Position numbers and translations under genes: made by a program. Below the pieces are notes generated by a model. It was not told the DNA's origin. It ran no database searches and saw only the letters and a program-made list of their open reading frames with translations. DNA of 64,000 nucleotides from Paenibacillus allorhizosphaerae (GTDB lineage: Bacteria > Bacillota > Bacilli > Paenibacillales > NBRC-103111): contig NZ_CAJVCE010000002.1 in NCBI RefSeq assembly GCF_910594985.1, positions 124,001 to 188,000 on the forward strand, read 5' to 3'. This document shows, piece by piece, positions 19,057-26,341 of this stretch; the first letter of the stretch is position 1, and every line of letters starts with the position of its first letter.

Positions 19057-20784
19057 TTGAACCATTCATGGAAGAAAGCGGCGGCTGCGCTAGTCATTAC
19101 CGCCTCACTCGTAAGTACAGGTACTGGATATACGGTGCTGGCCGCTGACGAGAGCGTTTCGGAAGTTAGCGTCCTGGCGAATGCGACATATCAGCTGACA
19201 GATCAGCTCGATTTCGAGGTAAAAGGCGTGCTGAATGAACGTATAGCGGACGGAACGCGACTAGGCGTCGTTGTGCGGATGAAGAACAACGGCAGCTCGA
19301 TTGTCCGGGTGCCCGAATACGAACTGAGAGTCAGAACGAATATAGGCATCGAGTATACGCTGCAGCCCAGCGCATTGAACGTTAAATCGATTCAGCCGAA
19401 AGCAAATTCGGAGTTAAGTTATATGGCCGTCATCGACCGGACGGATGAGATTTCGTTGACGGAGCTGAATTGGACCGATGTCGACTTTTACGTGTACCCG
19501 AAAAAAGAAACGCTGATCGTATCGGCGCCCATCTCCGGAGAGGCGTGGAAAGGCAGCGATACCGCGATCACCGATCCGGAAGCGGTCAAGAAATGGCCGG
19601 ACCCGTTCCAAATTCCGTCGCTCCTTTCACCGATCCGGTATACGCCGGCCGTCGTGAATAGAGAATCTACCGCACAAGGAACCGTCTACGTTGTACAACT
19701 GCTTGCCCATAATCCGGCGGGACAGCGCGAAACCGTTCCGGATTTCATTGTTGAAGGCATAGGCGACGGAAAAGTATACTCGGGAAAAAGGGTCGAGCAG
19801 GAAGCGGTAACGCTCGAGGCGAATGAGGAGAAATATATTCACTTTGCCATCGCGACCGATCAGGATACGGTGCTGAAGAGCCTCAACGTGCTGACGCCGG
19901 AAGTGTTCGCGCAAGCGGGAGTACAGCAAGCGGTGAAATACACTGTGGGCCGGTTGAATTTGCTGCTGCCGTCGGGAGCGGCGAACAGTGCTTATGAGGC
20001 TTACAAGTTGGGAACGCCGATGAAGTTCGATGAGCGCAGCGAGCTGATTCATCCGAATTTGGAAGTATCCGTCGTGGAAATCCATATGAACGAGAATAAG
20101 GATGCGGGTTCGCAAACCGTCACTGCCAAGTTCAAGCTGTTCAACAAGACGGATCGGCCGATGGCCGTCCCTGTATTTCAGGCAGATCTCGTCAGCTCTG
20201 ATGGCAACGAGTACAGCGGCAGCCGCCAAAGCGCAAGCGCCGCGACCGTGCTTCCGAATGCGGCGGTGACCATTAGTTACGCATTCGCGGTTCCATCGTC
20301 GGAGACTGGTACAGGGCTTGCCCTGAAAATTCAGGATACGAAAACGGCTGCGCCGTTCAAATCGACCATGGCTGCGTACAGTATAGAACTGCAGCAGCCT
20401 GGAAGCAGCAAAGACGAATTCAGCGTGTATCCGTTTCGCGTAAAAATAAACAGCTGGACCGTCGGCGTCATGTTCAACCAAAACGCAAAGCTGGCTTATT
20501 CTTACAAAGGAAAATTCCATCTCGATATTCAGCGGGAAGATCAAGTGCAAGCGGATCAAAACTTCTCCCATTTGCTGTTTGAGTTGTACGATTCTTCCGA
20601 CCGTCTCATCGGCACAGCGAAAGGGTCGTTCCTCGGTACGAACCGCCTTGTAACCGGCGAGAACAATATTACATTCGACGCGACAACCGAGCAGTTCGAA
20701 CACACGCTTACGGTTCGGCTATACGAAGTATTTACAACGGCAAACGGCGAATCCAAACGTTTGCTTGGAGCTTACAAGCAATAA
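19057..20784 (+). CDS. Secreted beta-repeat protein (exporter-associated, family B)
   Basis: It is a relative of the 733-aa secreted protein that ends the ABC cassette. It has a signal peptide (cleavage near VLA-AD, about residue 31) and three repeat units instead of four. Each unit has N-x-G/P/T then V-P-x-Y/F/Q then a strand with T/G-x-G-x-x-Y, for example VPEYELRVRTNIGIEYTL and VPVFQADLVSSDGNEY. Both proteins finish with a similar strand pattern that includes R-L-L-A/G. The TTG at 19057 is chosen because AGGAGGAG lies 7 bases upstream; the frame extends further up but with no signal peptide. Function is unknown; the operon position suggests it works with the pump outside the cell. Confidence 0.78.
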   Translation: MNHSWKKAAAALVITASLVSTGTGYTVLAADESVSEVSVLANATYQLTDQLDFEVKGVLNERIADGTRLGVVVRMKNNGSSIVRVPEYELRVRTNIGIEYTLQPSALNVKSIQPKANSELSYMAVIDRTDEISLTELNWTDVDFYVYPKKETLIVSAPISGEAWKGSDTAITDPEAVKKWPDPFQIPSLLSPIRYTPAVVNRESTAQGTVYVVQLLAHNPAGQRETVPDFIVEGIGDGKVYSGKRVEQEAVTLEANEEKYIHFAIATDQDTVLKSLNVLTPEVFAQAGVQQAVKYTVGRLNLLLPSGAANSAYEAYKLGTPMKFDERSELIHPNLEVSVVEIHMNENKDAGSQTVTAKFKLFNKTDRPMAVPVFQADLVSSDGNEYSGSRQSASAATVLPNAAVTISYAFAVPSSETGTGLALKIQDTKTAAPFKSTMAAYSIELQQPGSSKDEFSVYPFRVKINSWTVGVMFNQNAKLAYSYKGKFHLDIQREDQVQADQNFSHLLFELYDSSDRLIGTAKGSFLGTNRLVTGENNITFDATTEQFEHTLTVRLYEVFTTANGESKRLLGAYKQ

Positions 20785-20805
20785 TCATCCCTCATAAGTA
20801 TAACA

Positions 20806-20840
20806 AAGCCGGCCTCGGAACAAGCGAGGCCGGCTTTTTT
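20806..20840 (+). terminator. Terminator of the RND cassette
   Basis: AAGCCGGCCTCG and CGAGGCCGGCTT form a perfect 12-bp stem with a 7-base loop and a T6 tail. It may also serve the converging phosphoesterase gene. Confidence 0.92.
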
Positions 20841-20859
20841 CATGTTGAACGGCTATGGC

Positions 20860-21366
20860 TTACAGCGTAAATTCACGATACCGGCTCCAATTGCCGTCAT
20901 CCTCTTGTTTCAATAACACGAAACGATCGATCGTACACTTATAGGACAGCGGCTTGTTCTTCAAGCTGGCGAGCACATCGTGGAGCTCGTCGTCATTCAT
21001 CGATTGCGCGATCGTCAAATGCGGCGTGTATGCATAAAGTTTGTTCGATTCCGCCAACGCCCCGGTGCACAGCTTCTCGTGTAAACGTACGAGCGGAGCG
21101 GGATCGGATAGTGCCATATAGATGACGTTGTTCACAGGATAAAAGGTAGAGAAGCGATTGAATTGCAGCTCGAACGGGTCGAGTGCGTCCGCGGCGCGTT
21201 CCAACTCCCGGATGGCGGTCTGTACCTGTTGATCGTTCCAATCTTCCTTCTCCCGTACGGTCAAATGAGGTTCGATCAAAGCAAAATGCGGATCATATCT
21301 GCGACGGTAATGGTTCGCAAATTCCTGAATCTCCACAGACGGGAAAACAGCGATACCGTAGTTCAT
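20860..21366 (-). CDS. 2H phosphoesterase, YjcG/2'-5' RNA ligase-like
   Basis: This cytosolic protein of 168 aa has the two H-x-T motifs that define the 2H phosphoesterase superfamily. They are PHLTVR near residue 37 and PHLTIAQ near residue 121. It starts MNYGIAVFPS, as Bacillus YjcG does. Members act on cyclic or 2'-5'-linked phosphates of RNA or nucleotides; the substrate here is unknown. The second ATG (21366) has AGGAGG at the right distance, whereas the first, two codons earlier, is too close to it. It is a single gene with its own promoter. Confidence 0.88.
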   Translation of the reverse strand: MNYGIAVFPSVEIQEFANHYRRRYDPHFALIEPHLTVREKEDWNDQQVQTAIRELERAADALDPFELQFNRFSTFYPVNNVIYMALSDPAPLVRLHEKLCTGALAESNKLYAYTPHLTIAQSMNDDELHDVLASLKNKPLSYKCTIDRFVLLKQEDDGNWSRYREFTL

Positions 21367-21388
21367 ATCCATCTCCTCCTTTCTATAT

Positions 21389-21418
21389 ATTATACCGTCC
21401 TTTGATCACGGATTCCAA
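21389..21418 (-). promoter_or_regulatory. Promoter of the 2H phosphoesterase gene
   Basis: On the minus strand TTGGAA and a perfect TATAAT are 18 bases apart, ending 23 bases before the start codon. Confidence 0.55.
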
Positions 21419-21519
21419 CTGGAAAAAGGGCTTGAGCAAATCATACCAATACAAGGACATCCAGGAAAGAACATGCATAGGATAAGTTACCAGGTCACTT
21501 CTCAGCATAGGGGCGATAC

Positions 21520-22086
21520 ATGATGAAACGACAAGTGCACAGCAACGAGCTAAAAGCAGCCGTATACCGCAAACTAAAGGAACGCGGTGTAGAGATTGAG
21601 GAGATTGCCCTGATTGTAAAAGAAATGCAGCAGCCTTATCATCAGGATCTTACGCTTGAAAAATGCATCGAATCGGTTCATGCCGTTCTGAAAAAGCGAG
21701 AGCTGCAGCATGCGATTCTCGTCGGCATTGAACTCGATGTGCTTGCCGAAAAAGGCTTGCTGTCGGAACCGATCCAATCGATTATCGAATCGGATGAAGG
21801 CTTGTTCGGCTGCGACGAGACATTGGCGCTTGGCTCGGTGTTCGGCTACGGCAGTATCGGCGTAACGACATTCGGACATTTGGATAAACATAAGATTGGC
21901 ATAATTAAGCGTTTGGATACCAAATCGGGTAAAGGAATTCATACGTTTCTCGACGATTTGGTCGCAAGTATCGCTGCTTCCGCTTCCAGCAGAATCGCGC
22001 ATCATGAAAGAGATCATCAAGAAGCTCTCGGCCTAGCGTCATTGCCTGTACGAAACAACATCCAATCGAACCATCCGCAGCCATAA
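21520..22086 (+). CDS. Phosphatidylglycerophosphatase A family protein (YutG-like)
   Basis: The family dephosphorylates phosphatidylglycerol phosphate in phospholipid synthesis. This 188-aa protein matches the soluble Bacillus YutG-like branch. It has the acidic SDEGLFGCDETLALGSVFGYGSIGVTTFG block and KSGKGIHTFLDDLVASIAA, both well conserved. The Asp/Glu residues would bind the catalytic metal. The long N-terminal helical part (residues 1-85) is typical of Bacillales members and lacks the membrane helices of E. coli PgpA. Ribosome site AGGGGCG lies 8 bases before ATG. A monocistronic unit ending in a terminator. Confidence 0.85.
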   Translation: MMKRQVHSNELKAAVYRKLKERGVEIEEIALIVKEMQQPYHQDLTLEKCIESVHAVLKKRELQHAILVGIELDVLAEKGLLSEPIQSIIESDEGLFGCDETLALGSVFGYGSIGVTTFGHLDKHKIGIIKRLDTKSGKGIHTFLDDLVASIAASASSRIAHHERDHQEALGLASLPVRNNIQSNHPQP

Positions 22087-22114
22087 GCGGCAGCCGCTTT
22101 GTTAGATTATGGAG

Positions 22115-22147
22115 AGCTTCCTTACACAAATAAGGAGGCTTCTTTTT
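22115..22147 (+). terminator. Terminator after the PgpA-family gene
   Basis: AGCTTCCTTA pairs with TAAGGAGGCT (one G-T pair) around CACAAA, followed by TCTTTTT. Confidence 0.8.
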
Positions 22148-22203
22148 GGTTATGCTACATTCAGCATAAACTTCCTTTTCATTATTAAAGCGGAGTGAGG
22201 ATT

Positions 22204-22368
22204 ATGAGATGGATTTACTGGGTTAAATTATATGACAGCAAATTTCAGGCCGGCTGCTTGGCAAAGCGGATGGAAGAAGACTGGTGGATCTACGGGTACG
22301 AGTGTCCGTCAGAGGTCGAAGTGTTTCGCTCCAGAAAGGGCCGCTTTGGCGTACGGTACATTGTGTAA
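22204..22368 (+). CDS. Small hypothetical protein, 54 aa
   Basis: A short reading frame beginning MRWIYWVKLYDSKF with GAGTGAGG seven bases before its ATG. It is rich in Trp, Tyr and Arg (WWIYGYE, FRSRKGRFGVRYIV) and has two Cys residues. It has no signal or membrane segment and I recognise no family. It fills the gap between the PgpA terminator and the tRNA cluster. The composition and clean ribosome site support a real gene. Confidence 0.55.
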   Translation: MRWIYWVKLYDSKFQAGCLAKRMEEDWWIYGYECPSEVEVFRSRKGRFGVRYIV

Positions 22369-22431
22369 AATTACATCTTGACTGGACGGTTTCATTTGGT
22401 GTATATTTATTTTTGTCGCTGTAAATGATGT

Positions 22432-22508
<77 letters not shown>

Positions 22509-22520
22509 AAATTTTTACAG

Positions 22521-22597
22521 GGGCCCTTAGCTCAGTTGGTTAGAGCGGTCGGCTCATAACCGATTGGTCGGGGGTTCGAGTCCCTCAGGGCCCACCA
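22521..22597 (+). tRNA. tRNA with CAT anticodon, probably tRNA-Ile2
   Basis: A 77-base cloverleaf with acceptor GGGCCCT/AGGGCCC, anticodon CAT and encoded CCA. The GGTTAGAGCGGTCGGCTCATAACCG stretch is like Bacillus tRNA-Ile(CAU), whose C34 is changed to lysidine by TilS, rather than elongator tRNA-Met. The identity is inferred from that likeness. Confidence 0.85.
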
Positions 22598-22607
22598 CAG
22601 CGATCAT

Positions 22608-22693
22608 GCCGGAGTGGCGGAATTGGCAGACGCACAGGACTTAAAATCCTGCGATAGGTGACTATCGTACCGGTTCGAGTCCGGTCTTCGGCA
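22608..22693 (+). tRNA. tRNA-Leu (TAA)
   Basis: An 86-base class II tRNA with long variable arm (CGATAGGTGACTATCG) and anticodon loop CTTAAAA, so anticodon TAA. Unlike its two neighbours, the 3' CCA is not encoded (CTT follows the discriminator A), so it relies on the CCA-adding enzyme. Confidence 0.93.
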
Positions 22694-22724
22694 CTTCCTA
22701 TGGTACATAAGAGATTTGCAAATA

Positions 22725-22749
22725 AAAATCCCCATTGGGGATTTTTTTT
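22725..22749 (+). terminator. Terminator of the tRNA cluster
   Basis: AAAATCCCC-ATT-GGGGATTTT with a T-rich tail, 32 bases after tRNA-Leu. The following 200 bases (22750-22947) hold no gene. Confidence 0.85.
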
Positions 22750-22907
22750 AGTTTTAACACCAAATATCGCGATGACCGCAAACATACCGGCAGCAAGCTC
22801 CTGCATAGTTTGCAACGCGGCACTGTTTTTCATGTGACTTGCGCTGCAAATTAGTTCGCGTTCGCATGGAAAGTTTTACAGGATTGGGATTATTATTCCC
22901 TCGGCTT

Positions 22908-22916
22908 CATATATTA
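22908..22916 (+). promoter_or_regulatory. Possible late-sporulation (sigma-K-like) -10 element
   Basis: CATATATTA fits the sigma-K -10 pattern CATA-N3-TA, 31 bases before a gerP-family gene. The -35 is not convincing, so this rests on the -10 and the gene's known mother-cell expression. Confidence 0.35.
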
Positions 22917-22947
22917 GGTTACTACCATTGAAGGAGGAGGGGAATGT

Positions 22948-23166
22948 ATGCCTTCCATCATATTAGCTCCGATCAAAATACTCGAAGTCAGCGGCGAAGT
23001 CACGTTCGGTGACGTCCTTCAAATTACGCCGAAAAGCACAAGTAAATCAAATTCGGGCGCCAGCGGGGGGAGCACAGGCGATTTTTGCGCCAACTTTTCG
23101 TTAATCAGCTTGACGAATACGCTTGATCCGGATCTGAACGACTCCAGCAATCAGGCTAATAACTAG
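22948..23166 (+). CDS. GerPA/GerPF-family spore germination protein
   Basis: GerP proteins are made in the mother cell and let germinants pass the spore coat. This 72-aa protein has the GerPA/GerPF pattern: PSIILAPIKILEVSG, then FGDVLQITPKSTSKS, a Gly/Ser-rich turn with TGDF, and a tail with TLDPDLND. It sits apart from the main gerP cluster, across a divergent gene. Since that cluster has A, B, C, D and E but no F at its end, this may be the displaced gerPF. Ribosome site GAAGGAGGAGGGG precedes ATG. Confidence 0.85.
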   Translation: MPSIILAPIKILEVSGEVTFGDVLQITPKSTSKSNSGASGGSTGDFCANFSLISLTNTLDPDLNDSSNQANN

Positions 23167-23199
23167 CAAGGCCTACGCTATAGATCGGCATGAAAATAT

Positions 23200-23245
23200 A
23201 AAACGCACCTTCCTCTCTCCTATCGAGAACCGGACGGTGCGTTTT
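23200..23245. terminator. Bidirectional terminator between converging spore genes
   Basis: AAAACGCACC and GGTGCGTTTT form a perfect 10-bp stem around a 26-base loop. The T-runs work in both directions, serving the gerP-like gene and the opposing Hsp20-like gene. Confidence 0.8.
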
Positions 23246-23253
23246 ATTGCGTT

Positions 23254-23736
23254 TTACATATACCGGACATCGATTTCATAATATGTCTCATCGGCGGATT
23301 GTTTCCGCATATGAAACTGCATGATCCCGTTCTTATAGACGGCCTTACAACTGTCAGGAGCGACGGGACTGGCCAGACGGATCGTCTGGGCGCTTTTCTC
23401 CGGAAGACCTTCCAATCGGATCTGGTTGGCGCTGATCAACGCTCTTATTTTGCGTGCCTGCGCCCGGTCGGGAATATGCACTTTCACGATGACATTATTA
23501 TGCGTCTCGAATAGTTCGGTTTGAAAATGATGTTTCAGCATCGTCGGGTTAAAATTCGGTATCGCCTGCTTAAGGACGTCTCTCACGTACCCTTCCACCC
23601 AAGCCATTTGATCGTCTCCGCTCGTGCCGCTGCCGTTCAACATACCAGGGAAAGGCAGCTTGCCACCGAAAAATTGTTCGAAGTTTTTCCAGTTCATATC
23701 AAAAAACGAATTGTTGTTGTTTTTCGAATCGGCCAT
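23254..23736 (-). CDS. Hsp20/alpha-crystallin-like protein, probably spore-related
   Basis: A 160-aa protein whose C-terminal two thirds fit a divergent alpha-crystallin beta sandwich: VIVKVHIPDRAQARKIRALI, then a strand pair, then AVYKNGIMQFHMRK near the end. The N-terminus (DSKNNNNSFFDMNWKNFEQFFGG) is polar and Phe-rich, as in spore-coat small heat-shock-like proteins such as B. subtilis GerT/CotP types. Its place between gerP genes supports a coat or germination role, but that is inference. The second ATG (MADSKN) is preferred, since GGGGG lies 7 bases before it. A CATATAATC box lies 25 bases upstream. Confidence 0.75.
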   Translation of the reverse strand: MADSKNNNNSFFDMNWKNFEQFFGGKLPFPGMLNGSGTSGDDQMAWVEGYVRDVLKQAIPNFNPTMLKHHFQTELFETHNNVIVKVHIPDRAQARKIRALISANQIRLEGLPEKSAQTIRLASPVAPDSCKAVYKNGIMQFHMRKQSADETYYEIDVRYM

Positions 23737-23760
23737 CGTCATTCCCCCTTACGATAGTAC

Positions 23761-23830
23761 GATTATATGAGCCTGATGGCAAAAGCATGATTGCTTCAAA
23801 ACATACTTTGTACCTTGCCGTCATATAATG
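23761..23830. promoter_or_regulatory. Divergent sporulation promoter region with two CATATAAT boxes
   Basis: Toward gerPA: AC (23805-23806), 15 bases, CATATAATG (23822-23830), which matches a sigma-K promoter (AC ... CATA-N3-T). Toward the Hsp20-like gene: CATATAATC on the minus strand (23769-23761), without a clear -35. gerP is a sigma-K operon in Bacillus. Confidence 0.55.
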
Positions 23831-23862
23831 AAGCAAATCTATCGATGAATAGGGTGCTTCCG

Positions 23863-24099
23863 ATGCCAGCGGTTGTAGGTGCGATCAAGATTCTCAGTGT
23901 CGGCCCCAGCTCGATTGTGCACATCGGCGATTCGATTCAGCTCGCGCCCACCAGTACGACGAAGACGTTTGCGGGGGCCGGGTCGTTCAATACGGGAGAT
24001 TATGTGCGGACTTACAGCGTCGTTAGCAATACCAACACGTATGATAACGACGTCAACGATGCGAACAATGTATCCGCGGATAAGGTAGGTGTGCTATAG
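23863..24099 (+). CDS. gerPA: Spore germination protein GerPA
   Basis: A 78-aa GerPA/GerPF-family coat-permeability protein. It has MPAVVGAIKILSVG, then IGDSIQLAPTSTTKTFAGAG, FNTGDYVRTYS, and a polar NTYDNDVNDANN tail. Being first in the cluster that goes on to B, C, D and E, it is named A. The ATG at 23863 is chosen since AGGGTG lies 8 bases before it and the family begins MPAIVG; the frame runs further up without a ribosome site. Confidence 0.88.
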   Translation: MPAVVGAIKILSVGPSSIVHIGDSIQLAPTSTTKTFAGAGSFNTGDYVRTYSVVSNTNTYDNDVNDANNVSADKVGVL

Positions 24100-24106
24100 A
24101 ATCGCT

Positions 24107-24349
24107 ATGATGCAGTGGGTGATCCATCAAAATATCGTCATTCACCAACTCAAAGTTGGGGCTGTGACCAACTCATCAGTGTTGCAGATCGGAACGGCGG
24201 GAACGGTCCGATCGTTAACCAATCTGTATAATACCGGCGGCTTTACCGGACCTGCACCGTCGCTTGCGGGGGCGGAAGCGGTGGCAGAAGCGACGGCTGC
24301 CGGCCAATCGCCGCTGGCTTATGTACCGCTCCCTGCGCCAACGCGATGA
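24107..24349 (+). CDS. gerPB: Spore germination protein GerPB
   Basis: An 80-aa protein with the GerPB order. It has a hydrophobic start (WVIHQNIVIHQLKVGAVTNSS), the conserved SVLQIGTAGTVRSLTNLYNTGGF, and a proline-rich end (APSLAG ... LVPLPAPTR-like). It follows gerPA by 7 bases. The start is uncertain: two ATGs in tandem at 24107/24110, with AGGTAGGTG rather far upstream inside gerPA. Confidence 0.87.
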   Translation: MMQWVIHQNIVIHQLKVGAVTNSSVLQIGTAGTVRSLTNLYNTGGFTGPAPSLAGAEAVAEATAAGQSPLAYVPLPAPTR

Positions 24350-24364
24350 ACGGAGGAATGAACG

Positions 24365-24991
24365 ATGCATACATTTTACCCGGAATCGTACTTTCAGAAG
24401 TTGAACGATTACCTGGCTTGGCAGACGGAGCGGATCCGGATGTTGGAAACGCGGCTGAATCAATTGGCGCAAGAGGTGGAGACGCTCAAAAGTCAACGAG
24501 CCGTACATATCGACAGAATCGAGTACAATTTCGACCAATTAAAGGTAGATACTCTCGAAGGTACGCTCAATGTAGGTTTGTCTCCTGCGGGTCTCGGCGA
24601 TAAATCGCTGGACGACCTAAGCGTAGGAGGGCAATTGATTCGGACGAATACGGCAAAGTCCGAAGCGTATGCGAGAATTTATGCGGCGGTAGATGAATAC
24701 TTGAATACGCAGGGCCCTGAAGAGCTGGAGCAGTTTGAGAATCAGTACCAGATCCAGTTAGGCGATTCGTTCCGGAAGCTGATGATTGAAGATTTGCGCA
24801 GGCAGATAGGCGAGCGAATCAAGTACTATATGCAGCATCTGATCGATCCGAATCAGATGGAGCTGACGCAGGAACAGGAGCAGGGAATAACGGCACGCGT
24901 TAAAGCCGATATTCGGGAAGGAATGGTAGCGTACATTCGAAATAAGAAAGCGAATGGAGATGAGCTGAATGGACTTACAAGTAACCAATAA
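24365..24991 (+). CDS. gerPC: Spore germination protein GerPC
   Basis: The only large GerP protein, here 208 aa as in Bacillus. Residues about 10-50 form a coiled coil (LNDYLAWQTERIRMLETRLN and on). Then come DRIEYNFDQLKVDTLEGTLN and a C-terminal helical domain that repeats charged residues. It is thought to scaffold the small GerP proteins in the coat. Ribosome site ACGGAGGAATGAACG before ATG; its end overlaps gerPD by 23 bases. Confidence 0.9.
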   Translation: MHTFYPESYFQKLNDYLAWQTERIRMLETRLNQLAQEVETLKSQRAVHIDRIEYNFDQLKVDTLEGTLNVGLSPAGLGDKSLDDLSVGGQLIRTNTAKSEAYARIYAAVDEYLNTQGPEELEQFENQYQIQLGDSFRKLMIEDLRRQIGERIKYYMQHLIDPNQMELTQEQEQGITARVKADIREGMVAYIRNKKANGDELNGLTSNQ

Positions 24992-25148
24992 AGAGCTTGC
25001 GGTTGGGAGTATTCGCGTCACCGGTGTCGCGAGCTCTTCGGTGCTCATTGTCGGAGATACGCAGGTCATTAATCTTTCCTCCGTTTTCGATACGCCGCCG
25101 GAATCGCTCATTATCGGGCCGCTCGTGCCGCTTGCAGCGGAAAGGTAA
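24969..25148 (+). CDS. gerPD: Spore germination protein GerPD
   Basis: A 59-aa protein beginning MDLQVTNKELAVGSIRVTG, followed by SSSVLIVGDTQVINLSS and the very conserved FDTPPESLIIGPLVPL. This last motif is diagnostic for GerPD. The gene overlaps the end of gerPC in another frame, so it is translationally coupled. Confidence 0.9.
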   Translation: MDLQVTNKELAVGSIRVTGVASSSVLIVGDTQVINLSSVFDTPPESLIIGPLVPLAAER

Positions 25149-25158
25149 GGCGTAACGC

Positions 25159-25536
25159 ATGCGGGTGTCTGTCGTCGATGTGACGAAAGTTAATGCGGTT
25201 ATCAGTGCTTCCTCCGTCTTTATTGGGGATATGAAGCAGTTTCAGCCAAAAGCCAACATACTTGCGGTACAGCGTGAAATTCCGATCTATAACGGCAATG
25301 AAGGGGATCTTTCCCCTTACCTTGTTTTCCGCAGCCCGATTACGATTCCCTCCGAAGAAAACACAGTGCCGGCCGCCATAACCAACGAGAACGGATATAT
25401 CCGTGTTGGAGCGATTCGCGTCTTATCCGTATCGACCTCTTCCTTATACCAGATCGGCTCGACGGACTACATTCATGCGGAATCGCGGCTGAAACATATC
25501 CGCCAGCTGTTGACCGGCACAAGCCCTTTGCAGTAA
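25159..25536 (+). CDS. gerPE: Spore germination protein GerPE
   Basis: A 125-aa protein in the GerPE position and of the family's length. It has VVDVTKVNAVISASSVFIGD, a middle strand region (AVQREIPIYNGNEG), and VGAIRVLSVSTSSLYQIGST near the end. The SS-x-x-IGD motif is shared with GerPA, B and D, hinting at common ancestry. It is the last gene; no gerPF follows, only a terminator. Confidence 0.88.
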   Translation: MRVSVVDVTKVNAVISASSVFIGDMKQFQPKANILAVQREIPIYNGNEGDLSPYLVFRSPITIPSEENTVPAAITNENGYIRVGAIRVLSVSTSSLYQIGSTDYIHAESRLKHIRQLLTGTSPLQ

Positions 25537-25542
25537 ACCATC

Positions 25543-25583
25543 GACCTTTTGTCGCATATTTCGTGCGATGAAAGGTCTTTGTT
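25543..25583 (+). terminator. Terminator of the gerP operon
   Basis: GACCTTTTGTCGCA and TGCGATGAAAGGTC pair with two mismatches around a 7-base loop, followed by TTTGTTG. Confidence 0.7.
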
Positions 25584-25601
25584 GCTTTCTAAATGGTATC
25601 G

Positions 25602-25630
25602 TTGTATTGCGAAAATTGGATAAATATAAG
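25602..25630 (+). promoter_or_regulatory. Sigma-A promoter of the VOC gene
   Basis: TTGTAT, 17 bases, TATAAG; 59 bases before the start codon. Confidence 0.6.
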
Positions 25631-25689
25631 AAGATGAGTAATGGAATATGCAATGAATGGGCAGTAACAAAAGAGGAGGAACGGCATTT

Positions 25690-26079
25690 ATGGCACGTAG
25701 AAAGATCGAGCATGTAGGCATTATAGTAAAAGATATTGACGCATCCGTACGTTTCTATGAAGAAATCGTGGGACTGAAGCTAAAGGGACAGCTTGATCAT
25801 ACGAACGGGGTGATCAAACTCGCTTTTCTCGGGTTCGATCAATCGGGGGAAACGGAGCTGGAACTGATTCAGGGGTATAGCGGTACGCTTGCGCAAGAAG
25901 GCAAAGTTCACCATGTTGCGTTCACGGTCGATGATATTGAGGAAGAATGGGAGCGCATCCGGAAGCTTGACGTTCGGCTGATCGATTCGGAGATTACCAC
26001 TTTGCCGAACGGTTCGCGTTATTTCTTTTTTTACGGGCCGGATGAAGAATGGATCGAGTTTTTCGAATCGACACGTTGA
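25690..26079 (+). CDS. VOC/glyoxalase-fold protein
   Basis: A 129-aa single VOC module pair. It starts RRKIEHVGIIVKDIDASVRFYEEIVGL, the classic glyoxalase/methylmalonyl-CoA epimerase opening. His (residue about 7), Glu in ETELELIQGY (about 57) and HHVAFTVDDI (about 77) are the usual metal ligands. The end FFYGPDEEWIEFFE supplies the last Glu. Such proteins isomerise or split small carbonyl compounds; the substrate cannot be read from the sequence. ATG 25690 has AGAGGAGG 10 bases upstream. Confidence 0.88.
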   Translation: MARRKIEHVGIIVKDIDASVRFYEEIVGLKLKGQLDHTNGVIKLAFLGFDQSGETELELIQGYSGTLAQEGKVHHVAFTVDDIEEEWERIRKLDVRLIDSEITTLPNGSRYFFFYGPDEEWIEFFESTR

Positions 26080-26086
26080 GGCGCCG

Positions 26087-26284
26087 ATGACGATACGACC
26101 GGAGTCACACGGCACAATCAATTGCTTTCACTGCAAACATTTTTATATTACATGGGATCCAAGCTTTCCCAGAGGATGTAAATCGTATGGCATCAAGACG
26201 AGCGCTCTGCCGTCGGCCGCCGTCCTTAGCGCCTCGGGGAATCCATGTATGGCTTTCGTTCCGAAAGACCGGACAACCAAGTAA
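26087..26284 (+). CDS. Small Cys/His protein, putative metal-binding
   Basis: A 65-aa protein with CFHCKHFYITWDPSFPRGCK at residues 13-32 and a further Cys in SGNPCMAF. The CxxCxH...C...C set suggests a bound Zn or Fe-S centre. Small proteins with this pattern occur in Bacillales and are sometimes labelled as uracil-DNA glycosylase-related, which I cannot confirm. It begins 7 bases after the VOC gene with GAGGCG in between, so the two are probably co-transcribed. Confidence 0.65.
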   Translation: MTIRPESHGTINCFHCKHFYITWDPSFPRGCKSYGIKTSALPSAAVLSASGNPCMAFVPKDRTTK

Positions 26285-26341
26285 GGCAGCCCTCACATCC
26301 GTTCGCACCAGGCAGAGGGACTGCTTTACGGTTGCTCGCTT

